Assembly (NCBI GenBank): GCA_027533385.1
Contig: JAPZUE010000024.1
Location: 1-40,510 of the forward strand
Direction: 5' to 3'
Length of the DNA stretch: 40,510 nucleotides
From: Rhizobium sp.
GTDB lineage: Bacteria > Pseudomonadota > Alphaproteobacteria > Rhizobiales > Rhizobiaceae
The translations under genes were made by a program, and so were the position numbers. This document shows, in pieces, positions 8,058-16,580 of this stretch. Each line of letters begins with the position of its first letter. Positions within the stretch are counted from its first letter, which is position 1. Below the pieces are notes generated by a model. The model saw only the letters and a list, made by a program, of their open reading frames with translations. It did not search any database and was not told the origin of the DNA.

Positions 8058-8996
8058 TCAGCCTTGCGGGGTCGAGGCCTTGCGGGCCGCCCGCCTTTCG
8101 AGACCCAGCTGGTGCTCACGATAGATGATGAAGATGCCGGCGCCGACCACGATTGCCGCACCGATCAAGGTTGTGGCGGTCGGGATCTCTGAAAAGAGCA
8201 TATAGGCGGCGATCGAGCCGAGGATGATCGAACAGTATTCGAAGGGGGCGATCGTCGAGACATCGGCGAAGCGATAGCTTTCCGTCAGCAGGATCTGCCC
8301 CAGACCACCGAAGAAGCCTGCCAGTGCGAGGAGCCCCAGGGCGCGCCAGGAGAGCTCCGCCCAGCCGAAGAACCAGGTCAGCGCCGAGAGAAGGGCGGCG
8401 GTCACCGAGAAGAACAGGACGATCGTCGAGGTCTTCTCTTCGCGCACCAGCTGGCGGACCTGCAGCATGGCCCCTGCCCCGAGCGTCGCCGAGACGAGCA
8501 CTGCAACCGCGCCGACAGCGACATCCGACCCCAGGCCCTCCTCGCCAAACAGGGTCAGCTTCGGCAGCGAGATGATCAGCACGCCGACGAGACCGATGAT
8601 GACCGCCGTCCAGCGATAGAGCCTTACCGTTTCCTTGAGAAAGATCGCGGCGAAGACGACGGCAATCAGCGGCATGGCATAGCCGATGGCGATCGCATCG
8701 GGCAGCGGCAGATGCACCAGGCCATAAAAGCCCGCCCCCATGGCGCAGACACCGAGCAGACCGCGCTTGACGTGCCCGACCGGATTGTCGGTCTGCATGG
8801 CCGCCCGCAACTCCCCGCGCCAGGCGAGATAGAGGACGATCGGCAGGATCGCAAAAGCGGAACGGTGAAAGCTGATCTGGCCCGGCGGAATGCCGCTGCC
8901 GGCGAGTTTGATACAGGTCTGCATGGCCACAAAGACCGTGACGGAACAGACTTTCAGCACGATGCCGCGCAGGGGATTCGGGTCGGCAAAGGCCAT
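8058..8996 (-). CDS. EamA/DMT-family transporter
   Basis: 312 residues with 10 hydrophobic segments arranged as two EamA repeats (about 10-145 and 160-295), the drug/metabolite transporter layout. The first repeat ends with AIAIGYAMPLIAVVFAAIFLKETVRLYRWTAVIIGLVGVLII and the second with STIAPFEYCSIILGSIAAYMLFSEIPTATTLIGAAIVVGAGIFIIYRE, both typical. It is an inner-membrane exporter or permease of unknown substrate. It ends in a short basic tail. It is convergent with the MFS gene; its own promoter must lie in the 285-bp gap before the chemoreceptor-like gene at 9282. Confidence 0.88.
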   Translation of the reverse strand: MAFADPNPLRGIVLKVCSVTVFVAMQTCIKLAGSGIPPGQISFHRSAFAILPIVLYLAWRGELRAAMQTDNPVGHVKRGLLGVCAMGAGFYGLVHLPLPDAIAIGYAMPLIAVVFAAIFLKETVRLYRWTAVIIGLVGVLIISLPKLTLFGEEGLGSDVAVGAVAVLVSATLGAGAMLQVRQLVREEKTSTIVLFFSVTAALLSALTWFFGWAELSWRALGLLALAGFFGGLGQILLTESYRFADVSTIAPFEYCSIILGSIAAYMLFSEIPTATTLIGAAIVVGAGIFIIYREHQLGLERRAARKASTPQG

Positions 8997-9174
8997 GGGT
9001 CGGGCTGTCTTGGCTGCGTTCGGGGGCTGACATAAGCCGAACCGGGAGAGGAAAAGACCTCCCGGATGAATCGGTTGTTCCTAGCTTGCATGCCCATCAG
9101 GGTGGTGCAAGACCGCAATTCAAGGGGTTTTGCCCCAGAAATGGTTGGAAACCAGCGCCGATACACTTGGCTTA

Positions 9175-9190
9175 TTAACCGCTCGTTTAA
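9175..9190. promoter_or_regulatory. Weak CtrA-like site
   Basis: TTAA, 7 nt, TTTA followed by A, close to the CtrA pattern TTAA-N7-TTAA. It lies about 95 bp upstream of the chemoreceptor-like gene at 9282. Such sites are common by chance in AT-rich promoter DNA. Confidence 0.2.
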
Positions 9191-9281
9191 TGGCGGAAAA
9201 TATATTTCCTCACAATAAGTCATATTAATACGGCAGTTGCTGCCGCTTTCCGAACCATTCTTTTCAACGGGGTTTTGCGCC

Positions 9282-10391
9282 ATGCCGCAGGCCGATTACC
9301 AGACACAGTCGTCTTCCGAAGTCCGTGCAACACCCCGCTCGATGCGCCTCGTCACAGAGAGCATCGGCAAGGATCTTGAACGCTTCAGCGCGGACAATTC
9401 GCTGATCGTGCGCCAGATCCGTCTTCTGGCGATCAATGCCCTCATCGAAGCCGCCAGGGCCGGAGAAATGGGCAAAGGCTTCGCCGTGGTTGCCAACGAG
9501 GTGCAGAGACTTGCCCAGGGCGCCAGCGAAACTGCCGAGCGCTTCCAGGAAAATGTCCTCGGGCGCATCCAGCAGAGCCGCGACATGGCCGACGATCTTG
9601 TCGAGCAGATGGAAGGCGTCAGGCTGATCGATCTTGCCCAGACGCTCGTCCGGTTCATCGTTCGCAACCTTTTCGAGCGCACGGCGGATGTGCGCTGGTG
9701 GGCGACGGACAGTGCGCTCTGGGAGGCACTGGAACAGCCATCGCCAGAGCGGGCGCAGCACGCGGCAGCACGGCTCGGTGTCATCAACCGCTTCTACACG
9801 GTCTATCTCGACCTGGTCATGACCGATGCCAAAGGCAAGGTCATCGCGTCTGCCAATCCGCGCTATCAGCGCAATCTTGCGAACAAGGACCTGTCGGGCG
9901 AGGACTGGTTCCGCGCCGCCCGGACCTGCCGCAGCGGAGACGATTATGTCGTCGACACCGTCAAGCGCAGCCCCTTGCACGACAATCGCGACATCCTGGT
10001 CTATGCCACCGGCATCCGCGCCGGAGGCAGGACAGACGGCGCGCTGCTCGGCACGCTTGGCGTCTATTTCGACTGGAAGGCCCAGGGCCAGGCGATCGTC
10101 GAGAAGGAGGCCAACCTGGCGCCGCAGGTGGCCGAGCGCACCGAAGTCCTGTTGCTCGATGGCAGCAACATGGTCATCGCCTCCTCGCGACCGGAGCGGA
10201 TCTACACCCATTTCGCGCTCAACAATCCGCGCAATCTGGCGCGCGGCAGCTATCACGATCAAAGTGGCGCCATCGTCGCCTTCGCCAAGACGCTCGGTTA
10301 CGAAGATTATGACGGGCTGGGCTGGTCGGGCGTGATCGTGCAGACCATGGACAGCGAAGAGCAGCTGCGCCAGCAGTTGCGCCTGAAGTGA
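9282..10391 (+). CDS. Soluble chemoreceptor-like protein: MCP tip followed by Cache-like domain
   Basis: 369 residues. Residues about 40-85 contain the conserved chemoreceptor hairpin tip ([31 protein letters not shown]), the part that binds CheA/CheW. Residues about 130-345 look like a Cache/PAS-type sensor ([53 protein letters not shown]...[33 protein letters not shown]). There is no transmembrane segment or signal peptide. In ordinary receptors the sensor comes first and the signalling hairpin is far longer. ATG 9282 is preceded by AACGGGG about 10 nt away. The role is probably cytosolic sensing linked to the chemosensory array; ligand unknown. A weak hairpin follows the stop. Confidence 0.75.
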   Translation: MPQADYQTQSSSEVRATPRSMRLVTESIGKDLERFSADNSLIVRQIRLLAINALIEAARAGEMGKGFAVVANEVQRLAQGASETAERFQENVLGRIQQSRDMADDLVEQMEGVRLIDLAQTLVRFIVRNLFERTADVRWWATDSALWEALEQPSPERAQHAAARLGVINRFYTVYLDLVMTDAKGKVIASANPRYQRNLANKDLSGEDWFRAARTCRSGDDYVVDTVKRSPLHDNRDILVYATGIRAGGRTDGALLGTLGVYFDWKAQGQAIVEKEANLAPQVAERTEVLLLDGSNMVIASSRPERIYTHFALNNPRNLARGSYHDQSGAIVAFAKTLGYEDYDGLGWSGVIVQTMDSEEQLRQQLRLK

Positions 10392-10392
10392 G

Positions 10393-10409
10393 CCGGGACG
10401 CGATCCCGG
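10393..10409 (+). terminator. Possible weak terminator hairpin
   Basis: CCGGGA, 5-nt loop, TCCCGG directly after the stop codon of the chemoreceptor-like gene. Only three T residues follow, after AGCAA. Confidence 0.3.
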
Positions 10410-10638
10410 AGCAATTTAAGCAAAGATGAAATGGCGACTATTCTTGGATTCGGATCTTCGTCTGAGCGCATCAGGCCAAGAAAAGCGGCTGGTTGATCAA
10501 TAGCATCATCGAAAATAGCTCGCGTTTTAACAATCGTTCAGAAATTGCTGCAATCATTGCCGGCAACTTGACCCCATTCGGCCGCGAGCCCTTGCACTCG
10601 CGCCGGGGTGGCCAACCCCGCAGCGACCAGGACACACA

Positions 10639-13287
10639 ATGCGCACAGATACGGGCCGGATCGTTCATCTGGCAGACTACCGCCCCACCGACTTCGTTCT
10701 GGAACGGGTTGATCTGACTTTCGAACTGGACCCGACTGAAACCAAGGTGGAAGCCCGCCTGATCTTCCATCGCCGCGAAGGTGTCGATCCGGCTGCGCCG
10801 CTGGTGCTGGATGGTGACGACCTCACCATGACCAGCCTGCTGTTCGACCAGATCGAGATGGATCCGGCGCGCTACACCGCGACACCCGAGAGCCTCACGA
10901 TCCGCGACCTGCCGGAATCCACGCCCTTCGAGATCACCGTTGTCACGATGATCAACCCGGAGGCGAACACCCAGCTGATGGGCCTCTACCGCTCAAACGG
11001 CATCTATTGCACCCAGTGCGAGGCCGAGGGCTTCCGCCGCATTACCTATTTCCCCGACCGTCCCGATGTGCTCGCCGTCTATACGATCAACATCATCGCC
11101 GACAAGGCCGCCAATCCGCTTCTGCTCTCCAACGGCAACTTCCTCGGTGGCGCCGGCTTCGGCCCGGACAAGCATTTCGCCGCCTGGTTCGATCCGCATC
11201 CGAAGCCGTCCTATCTGTTTGCGCTGGTTGCCGGCGATCTCGGCGTGGTCGAAGATACCTTCACGACCATGTCCGGCCGTGACGTGACGCTGAAGATCTA
11301 TGTCGAGCACGGCAAGGAGCCGCGCGCGGCCTATGCCATGGATGCGTTGAAGCGCTCCATGAAGTGGGACGAAGAGGTCTTCGGTCGCGAATACGATCTC
11401 GACATCTTCATGATCGTCGCCGTCTCCGACTTCAACATGGGGGCCATGGAAAACAAGGGCCTCAACATCTTCAACGACAAATATGTGCTTGCCGATCCCG
11501 AGACCGCGACCGACCAGGACTACGCGAATATCGAGGCGATCATCGCGCATGAATACTTCCACAACTGGACCGGCAACCGCATCACCTGCCGGAATTGGTT
11601 CCAGCTCTGCCTGAAGGAAGGCCTCACCGTCTATCGCGACCACGAATTCTCCGCCGACATGCGCTCGCGCTCGGTCAAGCGCATCGCCGAGGTGCGCCAT
11701 CTGCGTTCGGAGCAGTTCCCGGAGGATGCAGGCCCGCTGGCACACCCGGTGCGTCCGACCAAGTATCGCGAGATCAACAACTTCTACACGACGACCGTCT
11801 ACGAGAAGGGCTCGGAAGTCACCCGGATGATCGCGACCATTCTCGGCCGCGACGACTTCAAGAAGGGCATGGACCTCTATTTCGAGCGCCACGACGGCGA
11901 TGCCGCGACGGTCGAGGATTTCGTCAAGTGCTTCGAGGATGCAAGCGGCAAGGATCTGACGCAGTTCTCGCTCTGGTATCACCAGGCCGGCACGCCGCAG
12001 ATCACCGTTTCCTCGGCCTATGATGCCGGCGCCAAGACGCTCACCCTGTCGCTCGAGCAGATGATCCCGGCCACCCCCGGCCAGAGCAGCAAGGAGCCGA
12101 TGCATATTCCGCTGCGCTTCGCGCTGATCTCCGAAAACGGCCCGGAAGCCTCGGCGTCTGCGATATCAGGCGGTGATGTCACCGGCGACGTGCTGCATCT
12201 CACACAGCGTGCCCAGACCTTCACCTTCTCCGGCATCGGCAGCCGCCCGGTCGTCTCGCTCAATCGTGGCTTCTCGGCTCCGGTGACGCTGCATTTCGCC
12301 CAGAGTGCCGAGGATCTCGGCCATATCGCCCGCCACGACAGCGATCTCTTCGCCCGCTGGCAGGCCATCACCGATCTTGCCCTGCCGGTCTTGACCGACG
12401 CGGCCAAAACCGCCCGCGAGGCTGGCTCCGTGACGACGAGCCCCGCTTTCATCGACGTGCTGCTCTCAGTTGCTGCCGACGAAGCGCTGGAACCCGCTTT
12501 CCGCGCTCAGGCGCTCTCGCTTCCGAGCGAAGCCGACATTGCCCGTGAACTGGGTGGCAACAACGATCCCGACGCAATCCATGCCGGCCGCCAGGCCGTG
12601 CTCGGTGCCATTGCCACGGCAGGCGCCGATGTCTTCCGCAAGCTCTACGCCACCCATTCGGCTTCCGGCCCCTTCTCGCCGGATGCTGCAGGTGCCGGCA
12701 AGCGGGCTTTGAAGAACCTTGCGCTTTCCTTCCTGTCGCTGGCGGAAAACAGCCCGGCGCTGGCCGCCGAGGCCTTTGCCAAGGCCGACAATATGACCGA
12801 CCTGTCGCAGGCGCTGACCATCCTGGCCCACCGCTTCCCGGATGCCGCCGAGACGAAGGCGGCACTCGCTGCCTTCGAGACGCGCGTTGCCTCGAATGCG
12901 CTCGTTCTCGACAAGTGGTTCACCATCCAGGCGACGATCCCGGGTGCGGCGAGCCTGGAACGGGTCAAGGCGCTCATGGCAAGCCCGCATTTCCAGCCCA
13001 GCAATCCGAACCGCGTCCGCTCGCTCGTCGGCACCTTCGCCTTCGGCAACGCGACCGGCTTCAACCGCGCAGACGGCGCAGCCTATACCTTCTTTGCCGA
13101 GCAGATCCTGGCGATCGACCCGCGCAATCCGCAGCTGGCGGCCCGCCTGCTGACGGCCATGCGCTCCTGGCGCCTGCTTGAAGCCGGCCGTGCCGAAAAG
13201 GCTCGTGCCGCGCTTTCGACCATCGAGGCTTCGGCAACGCTGTCGACCGATGTGCGCGATATCGTCGAGCGCGTGCTCAAGGGCTGA
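10639..13287 (+). CDS. pepN: Aminopeptidase N (M1 zinc metallopeptidase)
   Basis: 882 residues, the normal size of the bacterial PepN group. It removes N-terminal residues from peptides in the cytoplasm during protein turnover. Visible signatures are the substrate-recognition GAMEN motif (268-272) and the zinc site HEYFHNW with His304, His308 and, 18 residues on, Glu327 (KEGLTV); Glu305 is the general base. The domain order is N-terminal beta domain, thermolysin-like catalytic domain, small beta domain (from about 450) and a helical C-terminal domain of about 330 residues. The ATG at 10639 is preceded by CCAGGACAC. The gene is monocistronic, closed by a strong terminator at 13313-13340. Confidence 0.96.
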   Translation: MRTDTGRIVHLADYRPTDFVLERVDLTFELDPTETKVEARLIFHRREGVDPAAPLVLDGDDLTMTSLLFDQIEMDPARYTATPESLTIRDLPESTPFEITVVTMINPEANTQLMGLYRSNGIYCTQCEAEGFRRITYFPDRPDVLAVYTINIIADKAANPLLLSNGNFLGGAGFGPDKHFAAWFDPHPKPSYLFALVAGDLGVVEDTFTTMSGRDVTLKIYVEHGKEPRAAYAMDALKRSMKWDEEVFGREYDLDIFMIVAVSDFNMGAMENKGLNIFNDKYVLADPETATDQDYANIEAIIAHEYFHNWTGNRITCRNWFQLCLKEGLTVYRDHEFSADMRSRSVKRIAEVRHLRSEQFPEDAGPLAHPVRPTKYREINNFYTTTVYEKGSEVTRMIATILGRDDFKKGMDLYFERHDGDAATVEDFVKCFEDASGKDLTQFSLWYHQAGTPQITVSSAYDAGAKTLTLSLEQMIPATPGQSSKEPMHIPLRFALISENGPEASASAISGGDVTGDVLHLTQRAQTFTFSGIGSRPVVSLNRGFSAPVTLHFAQSAEDLGHIARHDSDLFARWQAITDLALPVLTDAAKTAREAGSVTTSPAFIDVLLSVAADEALEPAFRAQALSLPSEADIARELGGNNDPDAIHAGRQAVLGAIATAGADVFRKLYATHSASGPFSPDAAGAGKRALKNLALSFLSLAENSPALAAEAFAKADNMTDLSQALTILAHRFPDAAETKAALAAFETRVASNALVLDKWFTIQATIPGAASLERVKALMASPHFQPSNPNRVRSLVGTFAFGNATGFNRADGAAYTFFAEQILAIDPRNPQLAARLLTAMRSWRLLEAGRAEKARAALSTIEASATLSTDVRDIVERVLKG

Positions 13288-13312
13288 GACAGCCCCGCGA
13301 ACCGAACATCAA

Positions 13313-13340
13313 GGCGCCGGCGAAACCGGCGCCTTTTTTT
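13313..13340 (+). terminator. Rho-independent terminator of pepN
   Basis: GGCGCCGG, loop CGAAA, CCGGCGCC, then seven T residues. Confidence 0.93.
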
Positions 13341-13441
13341 CGTCCGAAGGCACGTTCAGAGGCCTTCAAGGCTGCCTGATTTCCCATCAGATTCAGCCGC
13401 TTGCCGCGTCGCCAATAAAAAAGCGGAGTCGGAGCAAGGGG

Positions 13442-13457
13442 TTAATATTTTCTTTAC
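13442..13457 (+). promoter_or_regulatory. CtrA-like binding site upstream of the PleC-type kinase
   Basis: TTAA, 7 nt, TTTAC: one mismatch from the alphaproteobacterial CtrA pattern TTAA-N7-TTAAC. It is about 97 bp upstream of the start codon of a kinase that acts in the pathway controlling CtrA, so feedback control is plausible, but the match is short. Confidence 0.4.
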
Positions 13458-13553
13458 GCACCGGCTCTGGACAAGGCGAATCGGTCATGATTCCTTGGCG
13501 TCAGATTCGGGCAAGCGGCGCTTCGAATCACACGAGGGACAGAGGCAGGGACG

Positions 13554-15914
13554 ATGTTGGACGCGCGGCGGGTCACCGCAGCCGATGAGCGGCTGCGCAT
13601 CAAATTTTCGGACATGGTGGAATTCTTCAGGCGGCACGGAGGGGCTTCCTCCGACTCTTCGGCTCAGGCGCATGGCGCAGCGCAGGCCACGGCGCGCTCG
13701 CGGCGCATCGAGACCATTTTGCGCCGGGCGATCCCGGTGCTCATCCTCGCCTTTCTGACCGTCGTGGCGCTCGCGCGCACGATCGGCATCATGAGCGAGC
13801 ATCAGCGGATGGAAAACGCCGTTCGTCAGTCGACGGCCCTGATTGCCGCAACCGTGAACGCGGCTCTCGGGGAGCGGCTCCCGCTCTTTGAAACACGCAA
13901 TCGCGTCGAGGCGGAAAAGCGCCTCTCGACTTTCCTCGACCGTGAACACTTCTCCCATGGCGCCTTCGTGCTGCTCATCGATCCGGCCGGCCGGGTCTTT
14001 GCCTCTTCACCGGAAGCTGTCGGTCAGGTCGGTGCGACACTTCAGAGCCTGCTGCCCGAGGTCATGACCATCCGCCAGTCCGGCAGCCGGACCGGAGCCA
14101 TCGAAACCGACCTCAACGGCATTCCGCATCACGCGATCTTCACGCCCGTCGGCACGGATGGTGCGATGATCGTCGCGGCCCATTCGCTGCAGGCGGTCGA
14201 GGATTTCTGGCGTCGCGAGCTGTCGCTAAACGTGACGCTCTTCACCTGCATCTCGGTGATCCTCTTCGTCATTCTCTACGCCTATTTCTATCAGGTGAAG
14301 CGGGCCCGCGAGGCAGACGATACCTTCCTGGAATCCAACCTGCGCGTCGAAACGGCGCTGGCGCGTGGCCGCTGCGGGCTGTGGGATTTCGATCTGGAAA
14401 GCCGCAAGCTGGTCTGGTCGCGCTCGATGTACGAAATGCTCGGCCTCACCCCGTCCGCGCAGCCGCTCGCCTTTGCCGATGCAGCCCGCCTGATGCATCC
14501 CGATGACGGCAATCTCTATGCGCTCGCCCGCTCCGTCGGTCGTGGCAGCTCGCGTCACATCGACCAGATCTTCCGCATGCGCCACGCCCAGGGCCACTAT
14601 GTCTGGATGCGGGCCCGCGCCCAGATCATCTCGACCACCACGGGCGAGCAGCATGTGATCGGCATCGCCATGGACGTGACCGAGCAGCATCGACTGGCCC
14701 AGCGTTATGCCGAAGCCGATCAGCGCCTGGCGGACGCCATCGAATGCACATCGGAAGCCTTCGTGCTCTGGGACAAGAACGACAAGCTGGTCGCCTGGAA
14801 CGGCCACTTCCAGAAGGTTTACGGCCTGCCGGATGATGTGCTCGTCCCGGGCAAGGAGCGTGCCGTTGTGCTTGCTGCCGCCGGCAAGCCGATCATCCAG
14901 CGCCGCATTGCCGATGCCGATGACGGCACCAATTCGCGCACCTCGGAGGTGCAGCTGGCCGACGAGCGCTGGCTGCAGATCAACGAGCGCCGCACCCGTG
15001 ACGGCGGCCTGGTCTCGGTCGGCACCGACATCACGCTTCTGAAGCGTCACCAGGAGCGCCTGCGCGACCAGGAACGCCGGTTGATGGCGACGATCGGCGA
15101 CCTCTCCGCCTCGCAGAAGATCCTGGAGCGGCAGAAGACCGAACTCTCCGACGCCAACGAGAAGTATCTCGCCGAAAAGCAGCGCGCCGAGGCCGCCAAC
15201 AAGGCAAAGTCGGAATTCCTCGCCAATATGAGCCACGAGCTCCGCACGCCGCTCAATGCCATCCTCGGCTTCTCGGAAATCCTGCTTGCCCGCATGTTCG
15301 GTCCGGTCGGCTCGCCGAAATACGAGGAATATGCCAAGGACATCCACGAAAGCGGCAAGCATCTCCTCAACGTCATCAACGACATCCTCGACATGTCGAA
15401 GATCGAGGCCGGCCAGATGAAGATCCGGTGCGAGACGATCGATCTCTGCCCGCTGATCGAAGAAAGCATGCGCCTCACCGCAATCCCGGCCGAAGAGAAG
15501 AACATCACCGTCGAGCAGCGCGTCGAGCCCGGCCTGTCGCTGATCGCCGACCGCCGCGCCATCAAGCAGATCCTGCTCAACATCCTCTCGAATGCCGTCA
15601 AATTCACCGATGAAGGCGGCAAGATCTCTCTCAGGGCCCGTCAGGTGCACGGTGCGGTCCTCGTCTCGATCGCCGATACCGGCATCGGCATCCCGAAGAC
15701 TGCCCTCGGCAAGATCGGCAATCCCTTCGAGCAGGTTCAGAGCCAGTATGCCAAGTCGAAGGGCGGCTCGGGCCTCGGACTTGCCATCTCCCGCTCGCTG
15801 GTGGCCCTGCATGGCGGCTCCCTGAAGATCCGCTCCCGCGAGGGCAAAGGCACCGTGGTTTCGCTGCGGATCCCGGAAACCCTCGCGCTTGCCCCGATGC
15901 GTCGGGCGGGTTGA
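13554..15914 (+). CDS. pleC: PleC-type membrane sensor histidine kinase with PAS domains
   Basis: 786 residues. Two membrane helices (about 60-80 and 224-245) bound a periplasmic sensor region. PAS-like domains follow at about 265-385 (ending GIAMDVTEQHRLAQRY) and 390-500 (FVLWDKNDKLVAWN). After a coiled coil comes the HisKA domain (NMSHELRTPLNAILGFSEIL, phospho-acceptor His561, with FGPVGSPKYEEYAKDI and INDILDMSKIEAG) and the HATPase domain (N-box LLNILSNAVKFT, then DTGIGIP, GGSGLGLAIS). This H-box region is typical of the PleC/PdhS group, which phosphorylate and dephosphorylate DivK/PleD in cell-cycle control. I recall S. meliloti pleC lying in the same neighbourhood as glnE and cycHJKL, which supports the name. 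ATG 13554 has GCAGGGAC upstream. Confidence 0.78.
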   Translation: MLDARRVTAADERLRIKFSDMVEFFRRHGGASSDSSAQAHGAAQATARSRRIETILRRAIPVLILAFLTVVALARTIGIMSEHQRMENAVRQSTALIAATVNAALGERLPLFETRNRVEAEKRLSTFLDREHFSHGAFVLLIDPAGRVFASSPEAVGQVGATLQSLLPEVMTIRQSGSRTGAIETDLNGIPHHAIFTPVGTDGAMIVAAHSLQAVEDFWRRELSLNVTLFTCISVILFVILYAYFYQVKRAREADDTFLESNLRVETALARGRCGLWDFDLESRKLVWSRSMYEMLGLTPSAQPLAFADAARLMHPDDGNLYALARSVGRGSSRHIDQIFRMRHAQGHYVWMRARAQIISTTTGEQHVIGIAMDVTEQHRLAQRYAEADQRLADAIECTSEAFVLWDKNDKLVAWNGHFQKVYGLPDDVLVPGKERAVVLAAAGKPIIQRRIADADDGTNSRTSEVQLADERWLQINERRTRDGGLVSVGTDITLLKRHQERLRDQERRLMATIGDLSASQKILERQKTELSDANEKYLAEKQRAEAANKAKSEFLANMSHELRTPLNAILGFSEILLARMFGPVGSPKYEEYAKDIHESGKHLLNVINDILDMSKIEAGQMKIRCETIDLCPLIEESMRLTAIPAEEKNITVEQRVEPGLSLIADRRAIKQILLNILSNAVKFTDEGGKISLRARQVHGAVLVSIADTGIGIPKTALGKIGNPFEQVQSQYAKSKGGSGLGLAISRSLVALHGGSLKIRSREGKGTVVSLRIPETLALAPMRRAG

Positions 15915-16363
15915 GACGCCACCCCTGAGCGCGATCAGCCCGGCGTCCCCATCACAACAGGTCCGGCTCCTGTCTTCCGGATGGCCTCACGCCGCCGCCA
16001 CGATGACGACGGCGGCACCCGCAAGTGGCTATTCTCCCCTTGTGGACTCCCGCCTCAGCTGCGCACCGACCGGTTTCAGGTTTGGACCGTCCGCCATGGG
16101 CCTGCCGGGCGCTCTCCGTTGGGCCGCCCCATGTTCGCAATCACAGTATACATGCTCACCTGCGCCGTGCGAGCTCTGGCCAGGGTGTTGTGCTTCCCGC
16201 TCCGCCGCCCCCGTCGACCTGCCGCTCGGCTTCGCCTTTGCCGCGCTTGCGCGCCTTCGCAGTCAGGGGACAACCCGAGCGGCATCCGACGATATCCTCT
16301 TGCTATCAATCACTTGGGATTCGTCCTCACCCTGAGCCGTCCGCGCCAGCAACCGTCTCATTT

Positions 16364-16377
16364 GATATCGTGATATC
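16364..16377. promoter_or_regulatory. GATATC-GT-GATATC repeat, possible operator
   Basis: Two copies of the palindrome GATATC separated by GT in an AT-rich stretch about 205 bp upstream of the autotransporter. The regulator is unknown. Confidence 0.3.
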
Positions 16378-16547
16378 TTTGTACTTTGTTTGGCGGGATC
16401 GCCTTCGAACCTCGAAGCTCGATTGCGCAGGATCAGCGCTCACTGTAATTCCCATGATCAGCAGAACCCTCTTCACCGGGATACTCCCGACCACAAGCAA
16501 ACCCGCCGCCCGTTAAAGTCTCAATCCAGTTCAGGAGTAGTACACTT

Positions 16548-16565
16548 TGCCGTTGTGCAACGGCA
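16548..16565 (+). promoter_or_regulatory. Hairpin in the autotransporter leader
   Basis: TGCCGTT, loop GTGC, AACGGCA, ending 15 nt before the start codon. It could affect ribosome access or act as an operator. No T-run follows, so it is not a typical terminator. Confidence 0.4.
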
Positions 16566-16580
16566 GAGCGAGAACTTGTC

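Larger units (their letters stand above)
15915..16580. other. Long intergenic region without a recognisable gene
   Basis: 666 bp between the PleC-type kinase and the autotransporter. Several open frames exist on both strands but none has family resemblance, a good ribosome site or convincing composition. The first 430 bp are GC-rich. The last 230 bp are more AT-rich and carry a GATATC-GT-GATATC repeat (16364-16377) and a hairpin just before the autotransporter start, so this part is probably its regulatory region. A small RNA or a decayed gene cannot be excluded. Confidence 0.5.

Noticed and set aside
14226..15812. 528-codon open frame opposite the PleC-type kinase
   Set aside because: Antisense shadow of the kinase coding region; no domain or ribosome site.
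15889..16335. 148-codon frame after the PleC-type kinase
   Set aside because: It overlaps the kinase end, is Ser/Pro/Ala/Cys-rich, and has no ribosome site or family resemblance.
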